Source: Pollenia angustigena (lineage: Eukaryota > Arthropoda > Insecta > Diptera > Polleniidae). From it: 64,000 nucleotides of DNA. Made by a program: the position numbers and the translations under genes. Under the pieces are notes generated by a model. That model was not told where the DNA came from and did no database searches. It worked only from the letters and a program-made list of their open reading frames with translations. The stretch spans positions 149,914,511 to 149,978,510 of the forward strand of contig OV884059.1 of assembly GCA_930367215.1 (NCBI GenBank). Reading direction: 5' to 3'. Below are positions 10,607 through 20,872 of this stretch, in pieces (positions within the stretch are counted from its first letter, which is position 1; each line of letters begins with the position of its first letter).

Positions 10607-13600
10607 TGCATGTATGTATGTAACGTATGGACTCCAAAACGACTAGGCCGATTTTGATGAAATTTACAGGGAATCTTCAAAATACTCTGGCGGGTGACAC
10701 TGTGAAGTCTGATTTTTGGTCAGCGGGCGGAGGGCGTGGCAAAATCTAATTTTCGTATTGCACCACCAATGACATCTATATAATTTGGACGATTTTTTCT
10801 TTAAAATGATTCGCCATGGTCCAACTTAGATTTATACGAAAAGAAAATGTTGCCCCGCCCACTTTTTTCGAATTACCTAAAATTAGAAAACGGCTTCATC
10901 GATTTGACAAATTTTTCTTTCAAATGTTCGTATTAATCCATCTTAAGTTTTCATCGAAAGAAAAAATTTACCACGCCTACTTTTACGCCCACTTTTTCTA
11001 TTAAGCGCATAACTTGAGAACGGATTTGGACGATTTTTTCTATAAAATCATCGCCATGGTCTAACTTAGGTTTTAAGGAAAGAAAATGTTGCCCCGCCCA
11101 CTTTAACTCCCACTTTTTTCGATTTACCTAAAATTAGAAAACGGCTCCACCGATTTGACTAATTTTTCTTTCAAATGTTTGTATCTTTTTAACGGATTTT
11201 AAAAATCGAACGCAAACATTTTTCCTAATTTGGACAGGACAACGTCTGTCGGGTCAGCTAGTATACATATAAATTTGTTTGTATGTAGTACAATTTTTTT
11301 ATTTGTTTCAATTCCAGTTCTTTTTTAAAAAAGAAACATTTGTTCTTCTTAGTTCTTATTTGAAATTTAAAGAATTTTGTAAAACCTTTTGCCATTGTTC
11401 CTGGCTGGCTGGTCGGTTTTCGGTTTTGTAGGCATTAAAATCGCGGCTTCGATTTCGAGTTAAAACCGAACAGCAATCCCTACTTAAATTATATCTTAAG
11501 CCCTGATGATGCTACTCGATGTTTTGCAGCGAAATATTGGAAAATAAAATATGATTTTATTAAAACCAAAACCTAGACCTCGAGCTAAATTAATTACTAC
11601 TTTTACTCTAGAATAAAAAGGTCGAATAAAAATAAACTTAAATAATATAATATGGACCACTACATTTAAATATTAATTGATATTTAAATAGAACTAGTGA
11701 AATTGGCCATTAAACTTCTATCTATTCCCAAATATTTAAATTCCTGTCTTAAATTCACTTTTATTTTTAATTAACTCGAACCCGAAACTAGTTAATAAAT
11801 TTTTTTATTAAACTAGTCTTTTATGATTATTTTATTTACAAACAAAAATAAAAAAATTTCACAATAATGAACTTGAAAATTTTAAACTTTTGGACAAAAA
11901 AATAACACATAAAGAAATTTATGTTAATTATATTGACATTGGCCTCAAATTGGTAAAAGATAAAGACATCTTGAATCAAAAATTTTAAAAACTATTGTCT
12001 AAAGTTTAAAAAAAAGTTTATGTTAATTTATAAATAAAAAAAAATATTAATTGTTCAAGACAAATTTTAAACAAAACTTGTTAACGCTAATGGTTAAAGA
12101 CAAATTAATACATATTAATATTAATTATGTTAATTTAATTATTAACAAAGAATAGTAAAAGTTTTATATCTCACTCATTTTAATTACAAGTTTTTTTTAA
12201 GTTCTGCAAAAAATAGTTGCATACCGGTATCTTTTTTTAAGTCTGTGGAATTTTTAAAATGTGTGTGGTTTTTCTTCTGCCATTTAACTTAAATATCATA
12301 GTTCAAATAACGTCTTATCACGTTGACGTTTTAACATTTCAAACTGGTTTAAAAGTATAAAACAAAACGTGTGTCTGTGACTTGTCTATCTGGCTGTTTG
12401 ACTGTCTGATATTTGCCTGGTTGGTATCTTTCCTCTAACACACGGATCGTAACGTACACTTAACAACAAACCAACTTTTAAGAAAAACTAAAACTGCATA
12501 TTTACTTTAGCATTTTGCTAAATAATATTATACGAGTTATTTGTTGTATTTCGGATTTCGATTTCTGGTTTGGGGTTTTTTTCAACCATTTCAAATTGTC
12601 ATATTATGCAATTTAAAGTATGCAGCAGTTTCATTGTTGGCTAATAAAATCCACCTTTAAAGTTCAACATTAAATTAAAAATAAATATTGCAAACAAAAA
12701 AACAATTGTTGCTAAAGTATGTTTTCATAACAAACAAGTAATTAATTACAAAAAAAAAAAAAACCATAAGAAATGTATTTACCTAGTTTATTTTTTATCT
12801 TCATTATAAATAAAATAAAAGATTCATTAGTCATCAAAATTGTGTAAATAAATTGAGGCTTGGCAACAAATTCGCGTTAAAGCGTGTAATTTATGTTGTT
12901 AATTCACATTCTTCTACCACAATTATTTGGTTATTAATGTTTTCCTGGGCTTTTTCTGCAATTAGGTGGTAGTAATTGATATAAAAATAAATGGATAAAT
13001 AAGGTTATTGTACTGTAATGGAGTAGAGTTAAACTTAATAAAAAGAAAAACTTTTTTGTTTTTATACAATTTTAAAGTGGTTTTCTAACAGTTAAAGTGG
13101 GCGTTAAAGAATGTGGTATCTCAAGTATTTAACATTTAAGAATACTATGTTCACACTTAGGTTTTTAAGCGTATTTAAGCAAAATTTTGATTTAGCTTAT
13201 CAACGCCGTTCACATTACATTTGAGATGAATCAGATGGCAGTTGATTAACTGCCTGTAAAACAAAAACAATATTTAATTATTTGTTTTGCATTAAATGTA
13301 AGTTAAGCGATCGAAGTCTTCGTTCGCAAATAGATGAACAGGCAGTAAGACTTAAGGCTAATACAAGCCTTACAAGTGTAAAACTGCCTTAAGCAAACTT
13401 GATAATATATTTTTTGCTTTGATTTCAAAGTTTAATGATGTTTTGGAACCCAGCCATATTATTTTTATGAACTTAAGGATCTGTTTTTTTGAATTATGTT
13501 GTTTCGTAACTTTTTTTTTTAAATCGACGAATTTTTAATTGAAAAAATCTTGCTTTGCTACTTAAAGCCATATTTTGCAAAAGATTTTACTATTTGAATC

Positions 13601-15709
13601 TAAACATTTAAAGTTGCAAACTAGTATCTATATATGAAGTTACGAACTACATAGTTCCTTTTAACCCTTAAATCAACCTTTTTTGAAAAACCACACAAAA
13701 TGATTAATTTTTACACGATAAACAAAAAAATTGTTGAGGTGCACTAAAGAAACTTCTTGACGTTGTTTGCAATATCAATTAAGTATTGAAAACACATTTT
13801 TTTATTAAAAAATATTTTTTTGTAACGAAATATTTCAGAATTTACATAGTAACCCTCGTGTGTGATTTTCCACACATATGTAGATTCCATGTTATTTGCA
13901 CTAGAGACAAAAATTCCTGTCGGCAAGTGCGAATATTATGGTATTATTTCGAACTGCGTGCAATGTATGTTTTATAAAGTGAGTGCTTGTTTACGCTTTG
14001 TGTTTGATCAACAACGGGATATATACATCATTAATGTTCGTCAATCATGACTTTGATTTCAAACGAACTATGGCGCCACAGAAAAGTAGACAGGCATTGC
14101 ATATGTGTGAAAAATAACACACGAGGGTAACTAACGTAAGTTTTTTTGAGGGTGATTTAAGGGTAAAAAGTATATTCAAGTTAATATTTCACTACAAGAC
14201 GTGTTTAAAAGTTCTGGTACTTTACAGTCAATAAAAAATTCCGATTAGTTTGGTGCCAAATATTTTGAATATAATTTTAAACTAGTGTTCGAAAATAAAC
14301 ACTAAATATCGTTTTTTAATGTTCGGTTCGGTAGATTTGTGGAAAACACAAACGCTTATAGTGTTTGTGTAGAAAATCATTAAAAAAATAACGTTTCCCT
14401 GTTAGTCATCTTTCGAACACAAAAATATTAATGTTTTTATCAAACTCAACAAAAGATGTGAACATTTAATTCCGTTCGGTTTTTTTTGAAAATCCACAAA
14501 CTTCAAGGTGTTCGGTTCGGCTCGTTAATGTTCGTCCCTTTTGGCTGGTAAAAAAAACATTTTTACAAAAACAAAATACACACACGAAAAAAACATTATA
14601 GAACATTAAAATATAATGTTTTTCTACAGTATCACTACAATTGTTCTGTTTTTTAACGAAGAACCGAACATAATATAATGTTCGGTTCTTTCTTGAAAAT
14701 AGTTACGGACGGTATTAAGGGTTGTGTATGTCTACACAATCACTAAAAAAATAGATATCGTTCATGGGTGTGTGAGCCGAACGTTAAATAATGTACTGTT
14801 TATTTTCGAACACTGTTTTAAACAAACTTTTGTTTTATAAAATTACTCTTTGCAATTTTATTAACTAGAGTTAATTTTTATTAAAATTTGATTTTTTTTT
14901 AATTTATCTTAATAGGCGCTGCTTTTCAGTGTCCCAAGCCCAACGGACAATTCGAACATGAAGAACAATGTGATAAATACTTTGATTGTGATGATGGTGT
15001 TGCCAAGGAAAAATTATGTCCCGATGGTTTGGTATTTGATCCTTTAAATCGTAAATATAACAAATGTGATCAACCCTTCAATGTAGACTGTGGTGATCGT
15101 ATTGAATTGCGTAAGTAAAAACAAAAACAAAACTGTTTAAGTAATTTTCCTTAAAAATTAATAATAAAATTTCCTATAGAAACTCCAAAATCCACCAAAT
15201 TTTGTCCACGTAAAAACGGTTTCTTTGCCCATCCCGATGAAAGTGTTTGCGATATTTTCTACAATTGCATTGACGGTGATGCTCTCGAAATGAAATGTAC
15301 CGTTGGTTTGCACTTCGACGAATACAGTGGCACCTGTGTATGGCCCGATACTGCTAAACGTGAAAACTGTGGAGTTGTAGTCAGTAAGTGTTTTAGAAAT
15401 GATATGGAAAATATTTTGTGTATCCTTTTAACCAAATTTTTAATTTCAACAGAAAAATCCACCAGTGGCTTTGAATGTCCCAAGGATCAACCAAAGACCG
15501 ATAAACGCGGTCAAGTTGTCACTCATCCCAGATATCCTCATCCCACCGATTGCCAGAAATTCTACGTTTGCTTGAACGCAGAAGATCCCCGTGATTTAGG
15601 TTGTCAAACCGGTGAAGTCTACAATGACGAAACTGAAATGTGTGATGCCCCCGAAAATGTACCCGGTTGTGAAGACTGGTACAAAGATACAGATGAAAAG
15701 AAAAACTAA
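6080..15709 (+). CDS. obst-A: obstructor-A-like secreted chitin-binding protein (4 exons)
   Basis: Exons are 6080-6134, 14916-15110, 15180-15383 and 15453-15709. All introns have GT-AG ends (GTGAGT, GTAAGT, GTAAGT) and phase 1. They join to 236 codons. Residues 1-20 are a signal peptide (MKQFIVCAIAAALCISSASA). Three CBM14/peritrophin-A domains follow, each with six cysteines: C24, 37, 43, 53, 69, 77; C92, 107, 113, 123, 136, 147; C160, 185, 191, 202, 215, 224. The protein ends DEKKN. Domain spacing, length and segments such as CPDGLVFDPLNRK and WPDTAKRE match Drosophila Obst-A as I know it. There it is secreted apically, binds chitin and organises the cuticle and tracheal matrix. Intron 1 is 8.8 kb and full of transposons, while introns 2 and 3 are 69 bp each. 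Another obstructor paralogue is possible but less likely. Confidence 0.93.
6706..8246. repeat. 1.5-kb foldback (long inverted repeat) in obst-A intron 1
   Basis: The left arm from CCGTTATTTTCC (6706) is mirrored by GGAAAATAACGG (ending 8246). The outer arms match over roughly 300-370 bp (to about 7078 and from about 7885). The inner arms match over about 245 bp (about 7355-7600 and 7640-7885). About 270 bp at 7079-7350 occur only in the left arm, so the right arm has lost them or the left gained them. The RNA could form a very long hairpin. Confidence 0.85.
7559..7682. mobile_element. MITE forming the centre of the foldback
   Basis: The termini CTAACGGCCATTTTCACCAA and TTGGTGAAAATGGCCGTTAG are exact inverted repeats. 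Internally AACCGGAACTTTAATTG-like words and AACCGATAG recur. The flanking AGGGCCATTATTACAAC resembles the 126-bp PIF-like MITEs at 23605 and 41171, so several elements may be nested here. Confidence 0.6.
8452..8872. mobile_element. TIR element (ATTGGAGGG...CCCTCCAAT) hosting a SINE
   Basis: The ends form a 34-bp imperfect inverted repeat: ATTGGAGGGCTCAGAGCTGA on the left and, read inward, ATTGGAGGGTTCAAAGCTGA on the right, each followed by CGAACCAAGTCA-type sequence. Without the inserted SINE the element would be about 250 bp. Confidence 0.6.
8556..8724 (-). mobile_element. tRNA-headed SINE with poly(A) tail
   Basis: On the minus strand the element begins near CTAGCCCCGGTAGGCTAGC. It carries a perfect tRNA-type T arm (GCGGG-TTCGATT-CCCGC, with the B box GGTTCGATTCC) and ends in 25 A's (T run 8556-8580 on the plus strand). 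The acceptor stem does not pair, so it is a tRNA-derived retroposon, not a working tRNA gene. Similar CCTTTG words on both sides may be a degraded target duplication. Confidence 0.7.
8873..10013. other. intron sequence, nothing recognised
   Basis: AT-rich, no coding signal, no repeat that I could match elsewhere in the window. Confidence 0.5.
10162..10623. repeat. (TATG)n microsatellite, about 115 units
   Basis: Nearly pure TATG for about 460 bp, with a handful of point variants (TACG, TGTG, GAATG, TTTATG, TACATATG, GCATG). All open frames across it are artefacts of the repeat. Confidence 0.98.
10624..11261 (+). mobile_element. Helitron/Helentron-type 3' segment ending GGGTCAGCTAG
   Basis: The end GTCTGTCGGGTCAGCTAG matches the end of the helicase-bearing Helitron at 49490 (GTTTGCCGGGTCAGCTAG). 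Inside, two tandem copies of about 241 bp (from 10787 and 11028) share GATTTTTTCT, ATCGCCATGGTC and TTGCCCCGCCCAC. The microsatellite directly upstream probably belongs to the same element, since such elements often carry one. Confidence 0.65.
11483..13249. other. intron sequence, nothing recognised
   Basis: AT-rich DNA without coding signal. No matched repeats were noticed. Confidence 0.5.
13250..13345. mobile_element. PIF/Harbinger-type MITE (CTGCCTGTT family), TSD TAA
   Basis: The ends CTGCCTGTAAAAC and GATGAACAGGCAG are flanked by TAA on both sides. The interior has AAATGTAAGTTAAGCGATCG, shared with 25824-25920. At 96 bp it is a deleted copy of the family defined precisely at 39732-39880. 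Confidence 0.7.
13849..14131. mobile_element. TA-flanked MITE (GTAACCCTCGTGTG ends)
   Basis: Terminal inverted repeats of about 30 bp: GTAACCCTCGTGTGTGATTT on the left and, inward from the right, GTTACCCTCGTGTGTTATTT, each then continuing CACACATATG. TA lies on each side. It is 283 bp with no coding frame of its own. Confidence 0.75.
14283..14815. mobile_element. hAT-like element (GTTCGGTTC words), TSD TTTTAAAC
   Basis: The perfect 8-bp duplication TTTTAAAC lies at 14275-14282 and 14816-14823. The ends are TAGTGTTCGAAAATAAACA and, inward from the right, CAGTGTTCGAAAATAAACA. Subterminal GTTCGGTTCGG and AATGTTCG words occur in both orientations. It ends 100 bp before the acceptor of obst-A exon 2. 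Confidence 0.85.
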
Positions 15710-16621
15710 GTGATTTCTTTTCACTCGAATACTCTCTTATAGAAGAGTTTCAATCAGCTTAATATTTTTTATATAAAATCTATTAGTCATTTAGGTTATT
15801 CCTATAGTTTTTAATATTGAACAATGCTTTGATAAAAATGCATTGTCTAATTTTCTATTCAAAACTCATTTAGGTTGTTTTCAATCTTCAATTGAAAATA
15901 TTTTTTATCTTTTTCTTTACAAATAATGTTAACTTATAACAACTTCAACCGTTTTGATTAAGAGGGATTGAATTGTGCTCTGACTGATGATATTTTTTAA
16001 AAATCGAAACTTTTGTTAACATTTGTTTTCAATCTATTGTAAATATTTTAAACAACAAACAAACATAAAAAAAAATAACATTAAATATTTAAAAAACTAA
16101 CATTCTAACGGCCTTTCTCATTTCACCTAATTTCTTTTACAATTTTTTTCTATCTTTCCTCCCACAACCTTCTTGAACATTTCGCACTTCGTTATTTTAA
16201 AAAAGGCAAGGGTTAATTTTTGGATTTCGACTCTGTTACACAAATAAAATTTGTACCACAAAATTTGTATGAAACTAAATATTGAAAACTAATAGTTTCT
16301 CTTCTAATTTTTTTAGAAGTTTTATTTAATTTCTGCTATTTAAAAAAGACATTAGTCCTTAATTTTGGTTCAATTGTTCACAAAATTTGTATCAAAACTA
16401 AATCACCCCTGCGAACAAAAATTCCACGATAGGGGTGAATATCTAAAACCAACTAATTTTTATAAAATTTTTTATGATTATTTGTGTGTTCGAAATTTAT
16501 CATTTAAAGCACTCACTTTTTCTTTTATTTTGAATCCCTTTCCATTTTTTAAATTCTCTCCTATATTCCAATCTTTTTGCTTTTGTTTCTTTTTTTTCTC
16601 CTGTTTTTTATAAATTCTATT
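15710..16621. other. 3' UTR and downstream flank of obst-A
   Basis: Candidate polyadenylation hexamers are ATTAAA at 16080-16085 and AATAAA at 16243-16248. I cannot tell which is used. No further coding sequence is seen. Confidence 0.45.
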
Positions 16622-16807
16622 AAAGGCGAATTCACATATCTGATGGCGGCGATACTACAACAAGTACAACAGTAAATCACATTGTATTTTCATTTTAAGT
16701 GGGTCGAAACGTCAAAAACATAATCGCCTTTTGACATTTATTTACCTAAGTGAGAAAAAAGTACAACAGCTGTGTTTTCAACGCCACCTGTTTAGTGAAT
16801 TTGCCTT
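16622..16807. mobile_element. MITE (AAAGGCGAATTCAC ends)
   Basis: The left end AAAGGCGAATTCACATATCT and the right end read inward AAGGCAAATTCACTAAACAG are imperfect inverted repeats. Each is followed by GTGGCG/GATGGCG, and GTACAACAG occurs on both halves. Confidence 0.6.
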
Positions 16808-16998
16808 GGCTGTATTTCTACTATTTCTACTATTTTTACCTTTTTTTTTTTTTGAAGATCTTTCTTTAAATACATTAACTCTTTTTTTTTGTTATTTAAC
16901 TCTCTTTTCTAACTCTGTTTCCTTCTATACTCTGTAAGTCCTTTATCTCAAACTCAATTTAACATTCTTTTCTTTTCAATATTTATTTTCATTCATTT

Positions 16999-17128
16999 AT
17001 GTGCGGTTTCCACATGACAGGCGATTTATTGTGTATTCAATTTTATATGAAAAGCACTAAAAACAGAGTAATTTTTAACACACAAATTTTACTACACAAC
17101 AATCGACTGTCATATGGAAACAGCACAT
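16999..17128. mobile_element. MITE (ATGTGCTGTTTCC family)
   Basis: The ends ATGTGCGGTTTCCACATGAC and, inward from the right, ATGTGCTGTTTCCATATGAC enclose about 130 bp. Relatives are at 53773-53907 and 56149-56283. Confidence 0.7.
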
Positions 17129-17249
17129 TAATTTATATTTTCTCTTGACAACTGTTTCCTTTTTTAAAACTTTTTATTTTAGCGTTTTTTCCACATTAAC
17201 TCTTTAAAAATGTATTCTATTTTAATCCCTTTTCAGTTAAATCGTTTTA

Positions 17250-17377
17250 CTGCCTGTTCAACAATTTCGAACGTTAACGTTCACATAGAAAATTTCTTTG
17301 AAAAACACTCGGTGTCCGAAAATTTCCCATATAAAATTCTATACGAACGTTTACGTTCAACATTGTTGAACAGACAG
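17250..17377. mobile_element. PIF/Harbinger-type MITE (CTGCCTGTT family), TSD TTA
   Basis: CTGCCTGTTCAAC at the left and GTTGAACAGACAG at the right are flanked by TTA on each side. The inner arms repeat TTCGAACGTTAACGTTC in inverted form. Confidence 0.8.
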
Positions 17378-17459
17378 TTAATTTACTTCTTAAATTTCTG
17401 AATACTTTCCACTTTCTCTTTTGCTGAATTTAACTTTTTTCTCCTAAATTATTTTTATT

Positions 17460-18335
17460 GTTAAGTTTTAAACTTTTACTCCTTAATTTTTCATCCTCTT
17501 ATTTTATTCTAGTAACTATCACTTTTATTCCTTTCTATCTGATTTAATTTTTACAAGTTTCGAATACCTCTAAACTTTTACTCCTTAATAGTTCATCCTT
17601 TTCTTTAATTCTAGTAAATTTCAAACTTTTCTAATTTTAAATTTGTATCATTTTTAGTATTTTCTGGCAGATTCAAATTTTGATAACTTTCGAATGCCTC
17701 TCAACTTTTACTCCTTCATTTTTCATCCTTTTCTTTAATTCTGTAAAATTTAAAACTTTTCTTATTTAAAATTTGTATAATTTTTAGATTTTTCTATCAG
17801 ATTTAAGGTTGTAAAACTTTCAAATTCCTCTAAACTTTTATTCCTTAATTTTTCATATTTTTCTTCAATTCTTGTGCACTTCACACTTGTCTAATTTAAA
17901 ATTTGTATAACCGTAACTTCTTCATTGTTCATCCTTTTCTTTAATTCTAGTTAATTTCAAACTTTTCTAACTTAAAATTTGTTTCATTTTTAGACTTTCC
18001 TGTCAGATTTAAATTTTTGCGACTTCCGAATACCTCTTAACTTTTACTCCCTAATTGTTCATCGTTTTTTTTAATTCTAGAAAATTTCAAACTTTTCAAA
18101 TTTAAAATTTGTATAATTTTTAGTCTTTTCTGACAGATTTAAATGCTTTAAAACTTTCGAATACCTCCAACTTTTACTTCTTTATTTTTCATCCATTTCT
18201 TTAATTCTAGTAAATTTCAAACTATTCTAATTTAAAATTTGTTATCATTTATAGTAATTTATGTCAGATTCAAATTTTGACCACTTTCGAATTTCTCTCA
18301 ACTTTTAATCCTTCATTTTTCATTCCTCTAGTATT
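17460..18335. repeat. ~130-bp tandem satellite, about seven degenerate copies
   Basis: The phrase AACTTTTACTCCTTAATTTTTCATCC starts near 17471, 17573, 17703, 17833, 17915, 18039, 18169 and 18300, so the period is mostly 124-131 bp with two shortened units. Each unit also has CTTTAATTCTAG, TTTAAAATTTGTAT and CAGATTTAAATTT. No coding sequence. Confidence 0.85.
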
Positions 18336-19079
18336 TTTTAAGACTCTGTTTAACTTTAAAATAGTTTCTGCTTTATTTGCTCTATTATTTTTGTATTTAA
18401 AAAACATCTCTGTCTTCTTTTTCAAATGCTCTTATGGCCAATTTTCAGGATTGATATTAAAACATATTTATTTTTAAAATCGTTTTAAATACAAAATTCT
18501 CTTCTTCACTAAAAACTTAAGTGAAACTTAAGTCACCGATGAGGTACCCTTAATTTCAACTTAAGTTTTCTAGATTATCTTATTATTTCTACTTTTCTAT
18601 TTTCATTAAAAATTCGTTAATCTATTTTCTCTTTCTCTTCCTTGTGGTACTTCAAATTCTTTAAATAGAAAAGAATATCTTTTAAAAGTCTCAATATCTT
18701 TACATCACATAAGTCTAACTTAATTTACATACATAGAGATTTAAGATAAAATTTTTTATATAAAAAATAAATTTAAAATCAGTTTTAAATTTTATTCTAC
18801 AAATATTTTTTTTAATCAACCAATAAAAAATAGTCAAAAAACAAAAATTGCAATAAAGACAAGTCAGAAGATGTACTTAAGCTTTGATGTCTCCCAATAA
18901 GACAACAATATTTAAACAAGCGAAAAAGTTTCTTAGGTAAAGTCCAACTTTACGATACGCTACTCCACTTTCGTGTGTACAAATAAGTGTAGTTAGTATT
19001 ATTCGATTATGTGAATAACACAAATTTTGATTTTTAAAATCAAGAGTAAATTTGGGGACTAGTTTAAAGGCCATATAGG
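18336..19079. other. no gene recognised
   Basis: AT-rich sequence without recognisable coding or repeat structure. A short mirrored stretch AACTTAAGTGAAACTTAAGT lies near 18510-18560. Confidence 0.4.
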
Positions 19080-19760
19080 AGCTGTTGTTAATTATGAACC
19101 CATTTTAAACGAATTTCATGTAGTCCCAAAAACGAACTTCTTTCCGGAATAGCGTCTTTGTGCCCAAAAACCATCTTATTATATCTTCCCCTTTGCGCGA
19201 AATTATCGTATGTTACAAAAACCAAATATTACAGGAGAGCCATTTTCCCATTTTTCTCTGCTATCACTTGCAATATAAAAATCAAAATATACACTCAATT
19301 TTTGGAGCATCGAAGTGGAATTCGCCTACAATATTTTGTCAGGCGACGTCTTTTTGAATGTAGAACAAGACTGCATCAAAAACTCAATTTCAAAAAAATT
19401 GGTATTTACGATAATTTCGCGCAAATGGGTCGATATATTGGTATTTAGAATCAATTTGTTTGAAATAGGCATAGCTCCCATACCCAAATACCACTACCAA
19501 AAAATGGCTTTTAATGCCAAAACTTCCTTACAAATATTGATACTGATATACAATTCGAAGACAACTTCAATACCATTGTTCCCATATAAACCCGCTCCCT
19601 TAAAACACATTTAAATGAAAAAATGTATATAGATGCAGTTATCTTAATAATATTCGGCACAAAGAACTCTTTTATGAATCTTAACCTCATAAAATAATTT
19701 TGTCGGGCCCATTATTGCCCATTGATAGATATTATTAGCCTTAAATCAGCTTAAATCTAT
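19080..19760 (-). mobile_element. HINE/DINE-1-type repeat, internal fragment
   Basis: It shares AACTTCTTTCCGGAATAG, the ACCATC/ACAATCT region and TTTTATGAATCTTAACCTC-type sequence with the minus-strand HINE at 61880-62625. Termini are missing. The open frames here have no recognisable product. Confidence 0.5.
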
Positions 19761-20345
19761 GGTTAAAACGTACCGATTGAAACAAAGATAGAAAAATCCA
19801 TTCGAGATTGTTAAACTTTTATTTATAAATTTCTAAACTAAAATAAAATATGAAATACTGGAGAATTTTGTTAAAAACTTGACCCCAGCGCTATCTACCA
19901 TCAATAAAAAAAATGTAAGCAACAGCGCCCCCTATCGGGAGTTTCTAAACCATCAGTAAAAGAAGACCTCTCCAACGCATGTACTCGTTTGAAAATCGGT
20001 TGAGTGGTTCTCGAGTTATTAAATCACGAACATAGGACAACTTATTTTTATATATCGAGCCCTACCCGCGAAAATAACGTAAGCGACATTATTTTCAATT
20101 TTCGTTTTTTTTAATAAATTACTTTATCGGCAACACTTGCTTCATCTCCTAAAATTTCATGGTCACATAAGGTACCGTTACTATTTTATAGCAAAAACAA
20201 TTTTATTGAAAGCGACAAATTTCATACAAAATTCATATGAAATAAAATAAAAAAAAACTCTCTCTTGTAAAATTTGGTTTTTGGCGCTCGATATATAGAT
20301 AGATAGATTTATAAATTATTGTAACAAAAAAAAAAAAAACTAAAT
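19761..20345. other. unclassified repeat-like segment
   Basis: It contains AAAATCGGTTGAGTGGTTC and TTATATATCGAGCC, then inverted GGCGCTCGATATATAG near 20280. Such phrases are usual in decayed insect Helitron and non-LTR 3' regions, but the family cannot be fixed here. Confidence 0.3.
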
Positions 20346-20348
20346 AAA

Positions 20349-20690
20349 AACAAGTGAGAAAGATAGTCGGTCAAGCCCGACCATATAATACCCTACACCA
20401 CAGTATTTTAAAAACAAATTTTCGAAAGTGTATGGCTATATGAATAGGCATCTCCTATGTCTATCGGGCTATATAAAATTGCAGACCGATTCACCACATT
20501 TTCAATAGGCTTGGTCCTTGTGCCAATTAGAACCTATGTACCAAATTTCATGCAATTATCTACAGTACTTTGCGCACAAGGCTACATAGACAGCCAGCCA
20601 GCCAGCCGGACGGGCATCGTTAGATCGACTCAGAAACTGCTTCTGAATCGATCGGTATAATTTATACTTTTGTGGTGTGGGTATACAAAT
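20349..20690 (+). mobile_element. HINE/DINE-1-type interspersed element
   Basis: It begins AAAACAAGTGAGAAAGATAG with CGACCATATAATACCCTAC. It contains TTTGCGCACAAGGCTACATA, a CAGCCAGCC run and GGGCATCGTTAGATCGACTC, and ends in TGTGGTGTGGGTATACAAAT. The order and words match DINE-1-type elements of higher flies. Confidence 0.75.
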
Positions 20691-20872
20691 AACATTAGCT
20701 TATACATATCAAAACATAAGTATTACTTCTTAATTTTCGCTTAAAGTAACATGATTGTTTTGTATTTTCATTGATTATAAAGCAACGTGTTTGTGAAGTA
20801 GCTAAGAATCAGTACAGGAATTAAGAAAAAAGTTCCAACAAAAATTATTTAAAATGATATACTCTTCTAGGA

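Larger units (their letters stand above)
10022..11482. mobile_element. hAT-like element with CGGTTTTCGG words, split by a Helitron-like insertion
   Basis: The direct repeat CTTAAATT (10014-10021 and 11483-11490) flanks ends ATAGAGTTTGCT and, read inward, TAGGGATTGCT. Both ends are followed by CGGTTTCGGTTTT-type words (10027-10120 and 11405-11475). A microsatellite and a Helitron-type end (10162-11261) were inserted later. Confidence 0.65.

Noticed and set aside
10140..10680. Six overlapping open frames of MYVC/YIHT repeats
   Set aside because: They are translations of the TATG microsatellite in different frames.
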